Source: an uncultured Lachnospiraceae bacterium
GTDB lineage: Bacteria; Bacillota; Clostridia; Lachnospirales; Lachnospiraceae
Assembly: GCA_910588825.1 (NCBI GenBank)
Contig: CAJURF010000009.1
Location: 1-64,000, forward strand
Reading direction: 5' to 3'
DNA: 64,000 nt
The notes under the pieces were generated by a model that did not search any database, was not told the origin of the DNA, and saw only the letters and a program-made list of their open reading frames with translations. Below, piece by piece: positions 51,037 to 59,258 of this stretch (position 1 is its first letter; the number at the start of each line of letters is the position of its first letter). The position numbers and the translations under genes are program-made.

Positions 51037-52335
51037 ATGATAATACAGGAACAGATGTCACTGGAAGAAAAACTGCATATTTTATCGGATGCCGCCAAGT
51101 ACGATGTGGCGTGCACCTCCAGCGGAAATGAGAGGAAAGGGAACGGACGGGGGATGGGAAACTGCATATCTGCGGGAATCTGCCACAGTTTTTCCGCAGA
51201 CGGAAGGTGTATTACCCTGTTGAAGATTCTTTTTACCAATGAGTGCGTGTTTGACTGCAGGTATTGTATCAACCGCAATTCCAACGATGTGCCCAGGGCG
51301 TCCTTTACGCCTGAGGAGGTGTGCCGTCTGACCATTGAATTCTACCGGAGGAATTATATAGAGGGACTGTTTCTCAGTTCCGGCGTTCTTCACAGCCCGG
51401 ACTATACTATGAATCTGCTGTGTGAGACTGTGTACCGTCTGCGCAGACAGTATTCTTTCCAGGGATATATTCATCTGAAGACAATTCCCGGGGCATCCCC
51501 CCATCTGGTGGAGCAGGCGGGCTATCTGGCAGACAGAATGAGTGTGAATCTGGAATTTCCCACTGCGGAGGGGCTGAAGCGTCTGGCTCCTCATAAAAGC
51601 CGCAGGACAATTCTGGAACCTATGCGGAGAATTCAGCTGAAATCCGGGGAGAATAAGCAGGAGCTGCTGGCCTGCCCCCATACGCCCCGGTTTGTGCCGG
51701 CAGGGCAGAGCACCCAGATGATTATCGGCGCGTCGGGAGAGAGTGACTACCAGATTGTGTCAGTAGCGGAGGCTCTGTATAAAAAGTTTTCACTGAAAAG
51801 AGTTTTTTATTCCGCTTTTGTGCAGGTGAACCGGGACCTGGAGCTTCCCGCTGCTGGGGGTGAACCGCCTTTTCTGCGGGAACACCGGCTGTACCAGGCA
51901 GACTGGCTGCTGCGCTTCTATGGATTCACCGCGGATGAGCTGCTGAGCCCTGAGAGGCCGAATTTTAATACCAGTCTGGACCCTAAGTGTGACTGGGCTC
52001 TGGGGCATCTGGAGCAATTTCCTGTGGAGGTAAACCGGGCAGATTACTATACCCTTCTTCGGGTGCCCGGAATCGGGAATAAGTCGGCCAGAAAGATTAT
52101 GGGCGCCAGGAGATACGGGAATCTGGACTTTCAGGATTTGAAGAAAATGGGAGTAGTGCTGAAACGTGCGGTATATTTTATCACCTGCGGCGGCAGAATG
52201 ATGTTCTCATTTAAAATGGAAGAGAAGACGATTTTAGAAAAACTGACGGAATTTTCCGGAAATGGGGCTGTGCCTTCCGGGAAGCCGTACCGTCAGCTGT
52301 CGTTGTTTGCGGATATGGGATTGGAACATGAATGA
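51037..52335 (+). CDS. Putative DNA modification/repair radical SAM protein (TIGR03916-like)
   Basis: A 432-residue cytosolic protein. The radical SAM cluster is CVFDCRYC (CxxxCxxC, about residues 73-80) after ADGRCITLLKILFTNE. The TIM-barrel body has VCRLTIEFYRRNYIEGLFLS, then GYIHLKTIPGASPHLVEQAG and RFVPAGQSTQMIIGASGESD. The C-terminus holds a helix-hairpin-helix (TLLRVPGIGNKSARKIMGAR), which suggests DNA binding. I start at ATG 51037, downstream of both SOS boxes. The partner gene begins 22 bases after its stop. The family's substrate is unknown; SOS control supports a DNA-damage role. Confidence 0.85.
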   Translation: MIIQEQMSLEEKLHILSDAAKYDVACTSSGNERKGNGRGMGNCISAGICHSFSADGRCITLLKILFTNECVFDCRYCINRNSNDVPRASFTPEEVCRLTIEFYRRNYIEGLFLSSGVLHSPDYTMNLLCETVYRLRRQYSFQGYIHLKTIPGASPHLVEQAGYLADRMSVNLEFPTAEGLKRLAPHKSRRTILEPMRRIQLKSGENKQELLACPHTPRFVPAGQSTQMIIGASGESDYQIVSVAEALYKKFSLKRVFYSAFVQVNRDLELPAAGGEPPFLREHRLYQADWLLRFYGFTADELLSPERPNFNTSLDPKCDWALGHLEQFPVEVNRADYYTLLRVPGIGNKSARKIMGARRYGNLDFQDLKKMGVVLKRAVYFITCGGRMMFSFKMEEKTILEKLTEFSGNGAVPSGKPYRQLSLFADMGLEHE

Positions 52336-52357
52336 AGCACGGGTCTGGGAGGAAGAT

Positions 52358-53128
52358 ATGGGAGAAAAGTATGTGCTGGTATGTGAGGACAGTATAGACG
52401 GTATTTTCACAGGAGTATATGATGGATGGAAACTGGGAAACTGTGGGACACGGTTGGAATTGTGTGTGGAGATGAGCGGTCAGGCAGAGCTTTTCAGCCA
52501 GTATATGGTCATAGAGGCGGACCGGGAGAAAGCCGCGAAAGTGGCCGGGACCATTCAGAAAAGACTGGGGCAGGAGGTATATGAACAGCTGTGTTATGCT
52601 GCGTGTTCCACTGATGAACAAAAAGGCACCTGTATTTACTATGCGCTGAGAGAGGGGCTTTCAGGGGGAAATGCCAATCCCAGAGTGCTGGAGAATCTCA
52701 GGAATCCGTATATTTTGAAGATTTCCCGTATACAGCTGGCTGTGTGGCACGAGATGCATCGTTTCCTGGGCTTTGTGCGTTTCAGGGAGCTTTCAAATGG
52801 AGTCCTGTTCTCTGTCATCTGTCCGGATTATGCAGTGCTGCCTTTGATTGCGCCCCATTTTGCCGACCGTCTGCCAGGGGAGAACTGGGTAATTTACGAT
52901 GAGAAGCGGCGGGATGCGCTGGTTCATCCGGCTGGAGGTGAATGGTATATCCGCCGCCAGGTGGAGGTGGAACCGTGTCAGGGTGAGAAGGTCCGGGGAG
53001 AGGAGCAGTATGAGGGATTGTGGAAAGAGTTCTGCGGAAGCATCACTGTGCAGGAACGCAGGAATCAGAGACGGCAGAGCCAGAATCTTCCGATAAAATA
53101 CCGAAAACATCTGACTGAGTTTTGTTAA
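52358..53128 (+). CDS. TIGR03915-like DNA metabolism protein (DUF4130-containing)
   Basis: A 256-residue protein that is the usual neighbour of the radical SAM repair-like family. It has YVLVCEDSIDGIFTGVYDGW at the N-terminus, ISRIQLAVWHEMHRFLGFVR in the middle and PHFADRLPGENWVIYDEKRR further on. In many genomes this unit is fused to, or next to, a uracil-DNA-glycosylase-type domain; no such domain is present here. I use the ATG at 52358 because GGGAGG is 5 bases upstream; an ATG at 52328 would overlap the previous gene. It is co-transcribed with the SOS-controlled upstream gene. Confidence 0.82.
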   Translation: MGEKYVLVCEDSIDGIFTGVYDGWKLGNCGTRLELCVEMSGQAELFSQYMVIEADREKAAKVAGTIQKRLGQEVYEQLCYAACSTDEQKGTCIYYALREGLSGGNANPRVLENLRNPYILKISRIQLAVWHEMHRFLGFVRFRELSNGVLFSVICPDYAVLPLIAPHFADRLPGENWVIYDEKRRDALVHPAGGEWYIRRQVEVEPCQGEKVRGEEQYEGLWKEFCGSITVQERRNQRRQSQNLPIKYRKHLTEFC

Positions 53129-53137
53129 AAATCACTA

Positions 53138-53166
53138 TTGACAAAAATTCCCCTGAATGACATAAT
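53138..53166 (+). promoter_or_regulatory. Promoter of the HPr-like gene
   Basis: TTGACA (53138-53143) and CATAAT (53161-53166) are 17 bases apart. The leader to the start at 53282 contains a CTCTGC/GCAGAG hairpin near 53183-53207. Confidence 0.6.
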
Positions 53167-53281
53167 AGGTCAAACCCAAAAGTACTCTGCTGTGATAAAG
53201 TGCAGAGCGGTGCCGGTGCAGGATTATTTTGCTGTTTTGTACCGGGCAGTCACTTATTTCAATCATGAGGAGGAAGTTGTT

Positions 53282-53518
53282 ATGGAGATGAAACTTAAAT
53301 TAAACGGTATCAAAGATGTGACGGAATTGGTGGCCGCGGCAGGAAAATGCGATTTTGACATTGATATTTTTTATAACCGTGTCATTATTGACGCAAAGTC
53401 TGTTCTCGGTATTTTGAGCATGGACTTAAACAAAGTATTGACGATTAGATGCTATGGTGAGGATGAGGATTTCAAGAAAGTTCTGCAGAAGTTTGCCGTA
53501 GAGGAAGCAGCAGCCTGA
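53282..53518 (+). CDS. HPr/Crh-like protein lacking the phospho-histidine
   Basis: A 78-residue protein with the HPr fold: the region FDIDIFYNRVIIDAKSVLGI aligns with the HPr segment that carries the regulatory Ser46 (K-S-I-M-G), and Ser40 here is conserved. The active-site G-(I/L)-H-A-R-P of HPr is replaced by NGIKDVTEL, so PTS phosphotransfer is not possible. This is the pattern of Crh, which retains Ser46 but has no His15. GAGGAGGAAG lies 5 bases before the ATG; the longer frame from 53138 includes the promoter. A regulatory role through HPr kinase is plausible but not shown. Confidence 0.8.
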   Translation: MEMKLKLNGIKDVTELVAAAGKCDFDIDIFYNRVIIDAKSVLGILSMDLNKVLTIRCYGEDEDFKKVLQKFAVEEAAA

Positions 53519-53737
53519 TTGTGAATACAGTTGGATTTATACCATATAGAAGGCCTGTCCCGTTTGTTCGTCATGGTGTTCCGGAGATTTGTCTGCAGTC
53601 ATTGCGCAGGCAGCTTTGGAGCGCTGTGTGGAGAAAGGGGATGGGCGTTTTTCGTCGTATAGGAATTATACCGCTGGCAGCGACCCGCCGCAGGCGGAGA
53701 ATCCTGCTTTGTATGATTCTATTTTATGGAGGCGGTT

Positions 53738-56119
53738 TTGGAGAAACGAGTAATCAGGATATCTGTGCGTAATCTGGTGGAATTCGTGCTGCGAAGCGGT
53801 GACCTGGACCGCAGGAGGAGCTCTCAGGCGGATAAGGAAGCCATGCAGAAGGGAAGCAGAATCCATCGGAAGATCCAGCGGCAGATGGGAGGAGAATATC
53901 AGGCTGAGGTTCCCCTGGTATGGGAGCAGGAATATGATGAGTTTGTTCTTCGGCTGGAGGGGCGTGCAGATGGGATTATAGCGGGAAAAAAGAAATCTGG
54001 CTCAGGAGAATCTGTACCGGTGATTGATGAGATTAAAGGGGTCTTTTTGGATGTAAATTATATTCAGGAGCCCAAAGAGGTGCATCTGGCACAGGCGAAA
54101 TGTTATGCCTGCATCTATGCCCAGATCAATCAGTGCCCCAAAATTGCCGTACAGATGACTTATTGTAATATGGAGACAGAGCAGATCCGCCGTTTTCACA
54201 GTGAGTATGCTGCTGATGAGCTGAAGCAGTGGTTTCAGGGAATATTGGCGTACTATCAGAAATGGGCGCAGTATCAGGTGCAGTGGCTGAACCGGAGGAA
54301 TGAGTCCATGGAGGGGCTGGAGTTTCCATTTCCATACCGGCCGGGGCAGCGGGATATTGTGAAAGGGGTGTATCACTGCATCACAGTGAGAAAACAGCTG
54401 TTTGTCCAGGCACCTACGGGGGTGGGGAAGACCATGTCTGCGGTATTTCCTGCTGTCCGGGCCATGGGGGAGGGCAGGGGAGAGAAAATCTTCTACCTGA
54501 CTGCGAAAAATGTGGCCCGTGTGGTGGCGGAAGAGGCAGTTTCCCTGCTGAGACAAAAGGGTCTGCTCTTCCAGGCAGTGGTTTTGACGGCCAGGGAGAA
54601 GATCTGCCCCATGGAAAAAGCTATGTGCAATCCAGACGAATGTCCTTATGCCAAAGGACATTTTGACCGGGTCAATGACGCTGTATTTGAATTGTGGACC
54701 CGGGAAGGGGATTTGGACAGAAAGGCCATAGAAAATCAGGCAGAGAGATGGCAGGTGTGTCCCTATGAGATGAGCCTGGACCTGGCCCTGTGGGTGGATG
54801 CGGTTATCTGTGACTATAATTATGTATTTGACCCCAATGCCCATCTGCGCCGCTTTTTCGGAGAAAATGCCAAAGGGGATTATATCTTTCTGATTGACGA
54901 GGCCCATAATCTGGTGGAGAGGGGAAGAACCATGTACAGCGCGCAGCTTGGCAGAAAACGTGTGCTGGCCGCTCGAAGGAAATTCCGTTCTCTTTCCAGG
55001 AAGCTGGGGCGGCATCTGAGCAGGCTGAACCGGCAGCTGCTGGCTATGGAGAAAGAATGTGACACATACCGTGTGCTGGAAAATGCGGGGAACATACCTG
55101 CTCTGGTGATGAATATCACAGGGGAAGTGGAAGCGCTGATGGAAAATGATGATGTGGAGCTTACACGGGAAGAACGGGAGGAACTTCTGGACTTTTATTT
55201 TGTCATGCGGGACTTTCTGAACATTTCAGAGCTGGTAGATGATAATTATGTGGTCTATACACAGCAAGATGAGGAAGACGGCTTTCGGATGAAACTTTTC
55301 TGTGTGAATCCCTCCAGAAATCTGCAGAACTATCTGGATAAAGGGGCCAGCGCGGTTTTCTTTTCCGCCACATTTTACCCCATGTCCTATTACCGGTCAT
55401 TGTTCAGCAGGAGGCAGGATGACTATGCAGTGTATGTGAAGTCGCCTTTTGACCAGAAAAACAGGTGCCTGTGCATCGGGCGGGATGTGAGCAGCCGCTA
55501 TACCAGGCGGGGTCAGGAGGAGTATCGGAAGATTTCCGGATATATTTACCAGACAGCTTCTGCCAGAATCGGCAATTATCTGGTGTTTCTCCCCTCTTAT
55601 CAGATGCTGCAGGAGGTGTTACAGGAATTTCTGGGACAGTATGGGAGCCAGTCTGTCCGCTGTATCTGTCAGAGGTCAGGGATGGATGAGGGGGAGAGGG
55701 AAGAGTTCCTGGACATGTTCCGGCAGGGGCAGCAGGAGGAAAGCCTTGTGGGATTCTGTGTCATGGGAGGAGTTTTTTCCGAGGGGATTGATCTGATCGG
55801 TGACAGCCTCATAGGCGTTGTGGTGGTTGGCACGGGGATTCCCCAGATTGGCTGTGAGCGGGAGATACTCAAAGAGTATTATGATGCCCGGGGCAAGAAG
55901 GGATTTGACTATGCTTACCGCTATCCGGGAATGAATAAAGTGCTCCAGGCCGCGGGAAGGGTGATCCGTACGATGCAGGACCAAGGGGTGATTCTGCTTT
56001 TGGATGACAGGTTCCTTGGGTGGGAATACCGTCGGCTGTTTCCAGTGGAATGGTCAGATTATCAGGTGTGCGTCCAGGAGACCCTGGCGCAGCACCTGAA
56101 AAATTTCTGGAGCGGCTGA
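53738..56119 (+). CDS. Iron-sulfur XPD/DinG-type helicase fused to a RecB/Cas4-like nuclease domain
   Basis: A 793-residue protein. Residues 1-195 carry the RecB-family nuclease set: GSRIH, EGRADG, IDEIKG (ExK) and QAKCY (QxxxY). The helicase starts at FPYRPGQRDIVKGVYHCITV. It has Walker A PTGVGKTMS, a four-Cys cluster region (KICPMEKAMCNPDECPYAKG ... VCPYE), the DEAH box LIDEAHNLV, FFSATFYPMSYY and the C-terminal motif VLQAAGRVIRTMQD. It should unwind and cut damaged or branched DNA. The TTG at 53738 has GGAGG 5 bases upstream; ATG 53726 lacks one. It follows the SOS gene pair in the same direction. Confidence 0.88.
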   Translation: MEKRVIRISVRNLVEFVLRSGDLDRRRSSQADKEAMQKGSRIHRKIQRQMGGEYQAEVPLVWEQEYDEFVLRLEGRADGIIAGKKKSGSGESVPVIDEIKGVFLDVNYIQEPKEVHLAQAKCYACIYAQINQCPKIAVQMTYCNMETEQIRRFHSEYAADELKQWFQGILAYYQKWAQYQVQWLNRRNESMEGLEFPFPYRPGQRDIVKGVYHCITVRKQLFVQAPTGVGKTMSAVFPAVRAMGEGRGEKIFYLTAKNVARVVAEEAVSLLRQKGLLFQAVVLTAREKICPMEKAMCNPDECPYAKGHFDRVNDAVFELWTREGDLDRKAIENQAERWQVCPYEMSLDLALWVDAVICDYNYVFDPNAHLRRFFGENAKGDYIFLIDEAHNLVERGRTMYSAQLGRKRVLAARRKFRSLSRKLGRHLSRLNRQLLAMEKECDTYRVLENAGNIPALVMNITGEVEALMENDDVELTREEREELLDFYFVMRDFLNISELVDDNYVVYTQQDEEDGFRMKLFCVNPSRNLQNYLDKGASAVFFSATFYPMSYYRSLFSRRQDDYAVYVKSPFDQKNRCLCIGRDVSSRYTRRGQEEYRKISGYIYQTASARIGNYLVFLPSYQMLQEVLQEFLGQYGSQSVRCICQRSGMDEGEREEFLDMFRQGQQEESLVGFCVMGGVFSEGIDLIGDSLIGVVVVGTGIPQIGCEREILKEYYDARGKKGFDYAYRYPGMNKVLQAAGRVIRTMQDQGVILLLDDRFLGWEYRRLFPVEWSDYQVCVQETLAQHLKNFWSG

Positions 56120-56126
56120 ATACAGT

Positions 56127-56948
56127 CTAATCTTCGTCAAATGTCACATCCACAGTGCCCATGCCGCATTCAATCTGCAGTTTTGACTCCGCGTCATCAC
56201 CGGAGTATTCGTGGTGTCCCATGGAAAAGCTGTTTTTACCCACGTTTACAGCTCCGGCACCACAGGTAATGTCACAGTCATAGTCATCCTGGCTGTATGC
56301 CAAAGCCAGAGATACGGTGCCCATGGCGCAGTCGATTTTGGTATCTTCGCAGTCCAGGTATGACAGGTTCAGCTCTCCCACACCGATCTCCCATTCGGAT
56401 TTTTCGGACAGGATTTCTCCAGTAGAACTCAGGGAACCGGCACCCAGTTTTACTTTTAACTCATCTGCATCCAGATTTTCTACTGTGACAGCAGCAGCGC
56501 CCATGTCCAGCTCTGCCTCATCGAAGTATTCGTCTTCCGGAAGGCAGATGCGCAGCCGGGCATTTTCCCGGATTTTCTGAGAATCTGTGGTGATTTTCAG
56601 CGTGCCTCCATCCATAAAAGTCTGGATGGACTGAGAGGGGTCGGAGAGGACTTCCACATAAATCTCATCTTCATCCGTTTCTACCACCTCCAGTGTGCCT
56701 CTTTTAAATTCCACATCCAGGGATTCTACATCGTAATAATATTGGCGGTCGGAACCAGCATTGGACTGTCTGTTCTTTTCTGAACGGTGGATGATATCCT
56801 GGGAGGGGATGTAGAATTCCCCCTGGTCCACAGCGTTGATGAACTGGCTCCAGGTGGCGCCCAGGGCCACGGAGGCGATAACAGAGCCAAGGCCCAGGGT
56901 AAAAAAGAGAACGGATAGTATCACACCGATTTTTATGATTGTTTTCAT
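56127..56948 (-). CDS. DUF4097-family putative adhesin/membrane protein
   Basis: A 273-residue protein with one N-terminal membrane helix (IKIGVILSVLFFTLGLGSVI) and an outer DUF4097 domain, a right-handed beta structure with repeated short strands (LEVVETDEDEIYVEVLSD, EAELDMGAAAVTVENLDAD, LKVKLGAGSLSSTGEI, CDITCGAGAVNVGKNS). It is the last gene of the PadR-DUF1700-DUF4097 operon, a common Firmicutes set thought to respond to envelope stress. It overlaps nothing and ends 7 bases from the convergent helicase gene. Confidence 0.85.
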   Translation of the reverse strand: MKTIIKIGVILSVLFFTLGLGSVIASVALGATWSQFINAVDQGEFYIPSQDIIHRSEKNRQSNAGSDRQYYYDVESLDVEFKRGTLEVVETDEDEIYVEVLSDPSQSIQTFMDGGTLKITTDSQKIRENARLRICLPEDEYFDEAELDMGAAAVTVENLDADELKVKLGAGSLSSTGEILSEKSEWEIGVGELNLSYLDCEDTKIDCAMGTVSLALAYSQDDYDCDITCGAGAVNVGKNSFSMGHHEYSGDDAESKLQIECGMGTVDVTFDED

Positions 56949-56961
56949 ATATTTTCCTTTC

Positions 56962-57738
56962 TTATTTTTTCAGAGTTTTCCATTTTTCCTGGCACCAGTC
57001 AAAGAACTGGAGCAGGTGTTTCCAGCACCAGCGGGCCAGCCGGGGAAGTATCTTGATGGCCACCCATAGAAACGAGATCAACAGTAAAATGCCCACTGCC
57101 AGGATAATCAGTCCCAGCCCGGTGACCAATAAACCCAGAGCAGGGTTGGTGATACATTTTACCAGGCCCGCTGCTGTCATGGCAGCACCGCCAGTAATGG
57201 TTGCCAGGGCCATGCCCGCCAGTCCGGCAGCCAGCCCGAAGACTGCGGCCAGCAGTCCGAACACCAGTCCGAAGATACCTCCAAGAAGTCCAAACACCAG
57301 CCCGATGATACCGCCTAGAAGTTCCACTCCGATACTGCAGGCTGCTGCAAGAGCCAGGATGATAATCACAATCTTTTTGGTCTTGCTGTCTTTGAAAAAT
57401 TCCCGATGGCCTTTGTTTTGTTTCTCAGTGTGGTCATTGTCCGGGCTGGGCATGGGCCGGGGTGTTTGCATGTTGTGGGGAATCCGGGTGTCGCGAAAAC
57501 CCTGCTCGGAGTATTCCCCGTAATTTTTCTGCGATGTTTTCGCTGACTGAAATTCTGCTTTCAAGCTTGCGGCAGCCTTTTGGGGGTCGCCGCCCAGTTC
57601 CTGGATGACCTGGGCTTCATTCTCAGGACCTGCGTCGTCAAAATAGTTATTGTAATATTCCAGAGCTTCCCTGCGCTCTGCTTCTGGAATGTCTTCCAGC
57701 AGCTGGGCAAGCTGTCTTAAAAATTCCTGCCTGTTCAT
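56962..57738 (-). CDS. DUF1700-family membrane protein
   Basis: A 258-residue protein. The N-terminal 65 residues are the DUF1700 helical motif (MNRQEFLRQLAQLLEDIPEA and EALEYYNNYFDDAGPENEAQ). A charged linker precedes a long hydrophobic domain (about 120-235). It is strikingly rich in Gly/Ala/Leu/Val repeats (GGIIGLVFGLLGGIFGLVFG and LLAAVFGLAAGLAGMALATI). I use the ATG at 57738, close behind GAGGAGGG. The frame from 57768 would overlap padR. It is the middle gene of the three-gene envelope-stress type operon. Confidence 0.85.
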   Translation of the reverse strand: MNRQEFLRQLAQLLEDIPEAERREALEYYNNYFDDAGPENEAQVIQELGGDPQKAAASLKAEFQSAKTSQKNYGEYSEQGFRDTRIPHNMQTPRPMPSPDNDHTEKQNKGHREFFKDSKTKKIVIIILALAAACSIGVELLGGIIGLVFGLLGGIFGLVFGLLAAVFGLAAGLAGMALATITGGAAMTAAGLVKCITNPALGLLVTGLGLIILAVGILLLISFLWVAIKILPRLARWCWKHLLQFFDWCQEKWKTLKK

Positions 57739-57760
57739 AATTATGATCCCTCCTCTTTCT

Positions 57761-58084
57761 TCAGACATGATAGCTGCCGGTCAGAACACTGGTGATCCGG
57801 CTGGAATATTTTTTCCATTCAGATTGATACAGGTTCAGCTGTGCAGCGCCTTTTTCTGTAATCTTGTAATATCTTCGGTTCCTGCCGTGAAATTCCATAT
57901 CATACGCTTCCAGACAGTCGTCTTTCTGCAGACGGCGGAGCACCGGATAGAGTGTGGATTCGGAGATATTAATAGCCTGCCGCACATCCTGGGTGATTTT
58001 ATATCCATAAGTTCCTTCTTTTGTTCTGGATACCACAGCCAGAACAATGGCGTCCAGCAGGGCAGCGCCTGTGTTAAATACCAT
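57761..58084 (-). CDS. PadR-family transcriptional regulator
   Basis: A 107-residue winged-helix repressor. It shows ALLDAIVLAVVSRTKEGTYG, YKITQDVRQAINISESTLYP, VLRRLQKDDCLEAYD and RYYKITEKGAAQLN, the full PadR N-terminal domain with a short C-terminus. It is first in the operon with DUF1700 and DUF4097 genes and probably represses its own promoter at 58128-58157, which overlaps a CTATAT/ATATAG dyad. GGAGGGATC precedes the ATG. Confidence 0.92.
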   Translation of the reverse strand: MVFNTGAALLDAIVLAVVSRTKEGTYGYKITQDVRQAINISESTLYPVLRRLQKDDCLEAYDMEFHGRNRRYYKITEKGAAQLNLYQSEWKKYSSRITSVLTGSYHV

Positions 58085-58127
58085 ATGATCCCTCCTGTGT
58101 GTTTCAGTTTATTGTTTTGATAATAAT

Positions 58128-58157
58128 ACTATATATCATATAATATAGATTTGTCAA
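58128..58157 (-). promoter_or_regulatory. Promoter and likely PadR operator
   Basis: On the minus strand TTGACA (58157-58152) and TATAGT (58133-58128) are 18 bases apart. The spacer and -10 box hold an inverted repeat, CTATAT at 58129-58134 and ATATAG at 58143-58148. The overlap suggests PadR autoregulation. Confidence 0.5.
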
Positions 58158-58399
58158 TAGTATTATATGGGATTTTCTTACAGTTTCTTGGAGGGTGTTT
58201 GAAGATGGGGCTGCGTGTTGACTTTGTGATATGATGAAATTATAATAATTGTTATAGAATTTTGAAATGATTAGTAATACTGGAGCAGTGTGTTTACAGT
58301 ACGGCTTGGGAATTAGACCCGCACTTATTGTGATAATTATTTAGAAAATGCCCAGTACACAATAGAGAATTTAATGGAATATTAGTATCTTGACGCCAC

Positions 58400-58445
58400 A
58401 AAGCGTGTCTGAAAGATCATTTCCGCCATCTTTCAGACACGCTTT
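58400..58445. terminator. Long perfect hairpin terminator after the ECF gene
   Basis: AAAGCGTGTCTGAAAGAT and ATCTTTCAGACACGCTTT form an 18-bp perfect stem with a 10-base loop, 20 bases beyond the stop of the ECF S-component gene. The rest of the 58158-58464 gap shows no gene. Confidence 0.75.
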
Positions 58446-58464
58446 CAGTACTCCCTGTCATCCA

Positions 58465-58998
58465 TCAACGGCGCCGTGAAGTCCTATCTGCCATACAGGC
58501 AAAGTCCGGCACTGCTGACAACACCGGATACAGCAAAAGAGCCAGCACGAGACCGCCGATGCCTTGAGCCAGGTTGGGAATCATGCTTCCCAGTGCGGCG
58601 GCAAATCCATACAGGACAATCTCACAGATTCCATAGCCGGACACTACCAGCACAATATCTGCGATCCCGCCTGCGGCAACTCCCGCCCAGGCAGGTATTC
58701 CTCTGGTTTTCACAAACTGAAAGGCTTTTCCTGCCAGCAATCCCACAGCGCCTTTAATGACAAATGTAATAGGAACATATAGAAAATAGCCGCCCAGAAG
58801 ATCTGACATAGCTGACCCAATGCCAGCGGCAAGACCGCCGTACACAGGGCCCAGAAAGATTCCGGACAGAATCACGATTGCGTCGCCAGGATGAATATAC
58901 CCTCCGGTTCCCGGGGTAGGTATCCGGATTGACATTGTCGCCGCGCATGCCAGAGCCGCAAACAGGGCCGCCAGCACCAGTTTCTTTGTATTTTTCAT
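58465..58998 (-). CDS. ECF transporter substrate-binding (S) component
   Basis: A 177-residue membrane protein with about six helices. It has the family's N-terminal TKKLVLAALFAALACAATMS, the G-Y-I-H-P-G-D-A loop and GPVYGGLAAGIGSAMSDLLG, then IKGAVGLLAGKAF. It resembles vitamin-uptake S components predicted to bind pantothenate, pyridoxine or a related compound. The shared ECF energising module is not in the window, which is normal for group II systems. A structured leader lies at 59026-59106. The substrate cannot be named from sequence. Confidence 0.88.
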   Translation of the reverse strand: MKNTKKLVLAALFAALACAATMSIRIPTPGTGGYIHPGDAIVILSGIFLGPVYGGLAAGIGSAMSDLLGGYFLYVPITFVIKGAVGLLAGKAFQFVKTRGIPAWAGVAAGGIADIVLVVSGYGICEIVLYGFAAALGSMIPNLAQGIGGLVLALLLYPVLSAVPDFACMADRTSRRR

Positions 58999-59025
58999 TT
59001 TCAGCCACTTCCTTTCAAGTATTAC

Positions 59026-59106
59026 GGCAGGGGTGTCCGCTTTTAGGCAATGGGATTTTTAACCCTGCTGAATAGTTATATTTCAGCTATATATCATACA
59101 CCCGCC
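59026..59106 (-). promoter_or_regulatory. Structured leader (possible riboswitch) of the ECF S gene
   Basis: On the minus strand GGCGGGTGT (59106-59098) can pair with ACACCCCTGCC (59036-59026), with a 2-base bulge. Inside are GCTGAA/TTCAGC and GGG/CCC hairpins. This compact 81-base fold ends 28 bases before the ATG, next to the ribosome binding site region. I could not match it to TPP, FMN, cobalamin, THF or preQ1 consensus from memory. Confidence 0.4.
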
Positions 59107-59258
59107 AGCAGAATTTGACAATCCATTTTTTTATTCCAATCACCGCGTGAAAATGTTATAATAAAAACACTATACTATTTCTTTGACACGCATGGGGGAA
59201 ATGTAGAGAAATAGCAGCAGAGAGTTATTCTATTACAGTTCCCAGGGAGGACGATATT

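Noticed and set aside
53521..53772. Plus-strand open frame of 83 codons between the HPr-like and helicase genes
   Set aside because: It is Arg-rich, has no ribosome binding site or recognisable family and runs into the start of the helicase gene. The gap 53519-53737 otherwise shows nothing clear.
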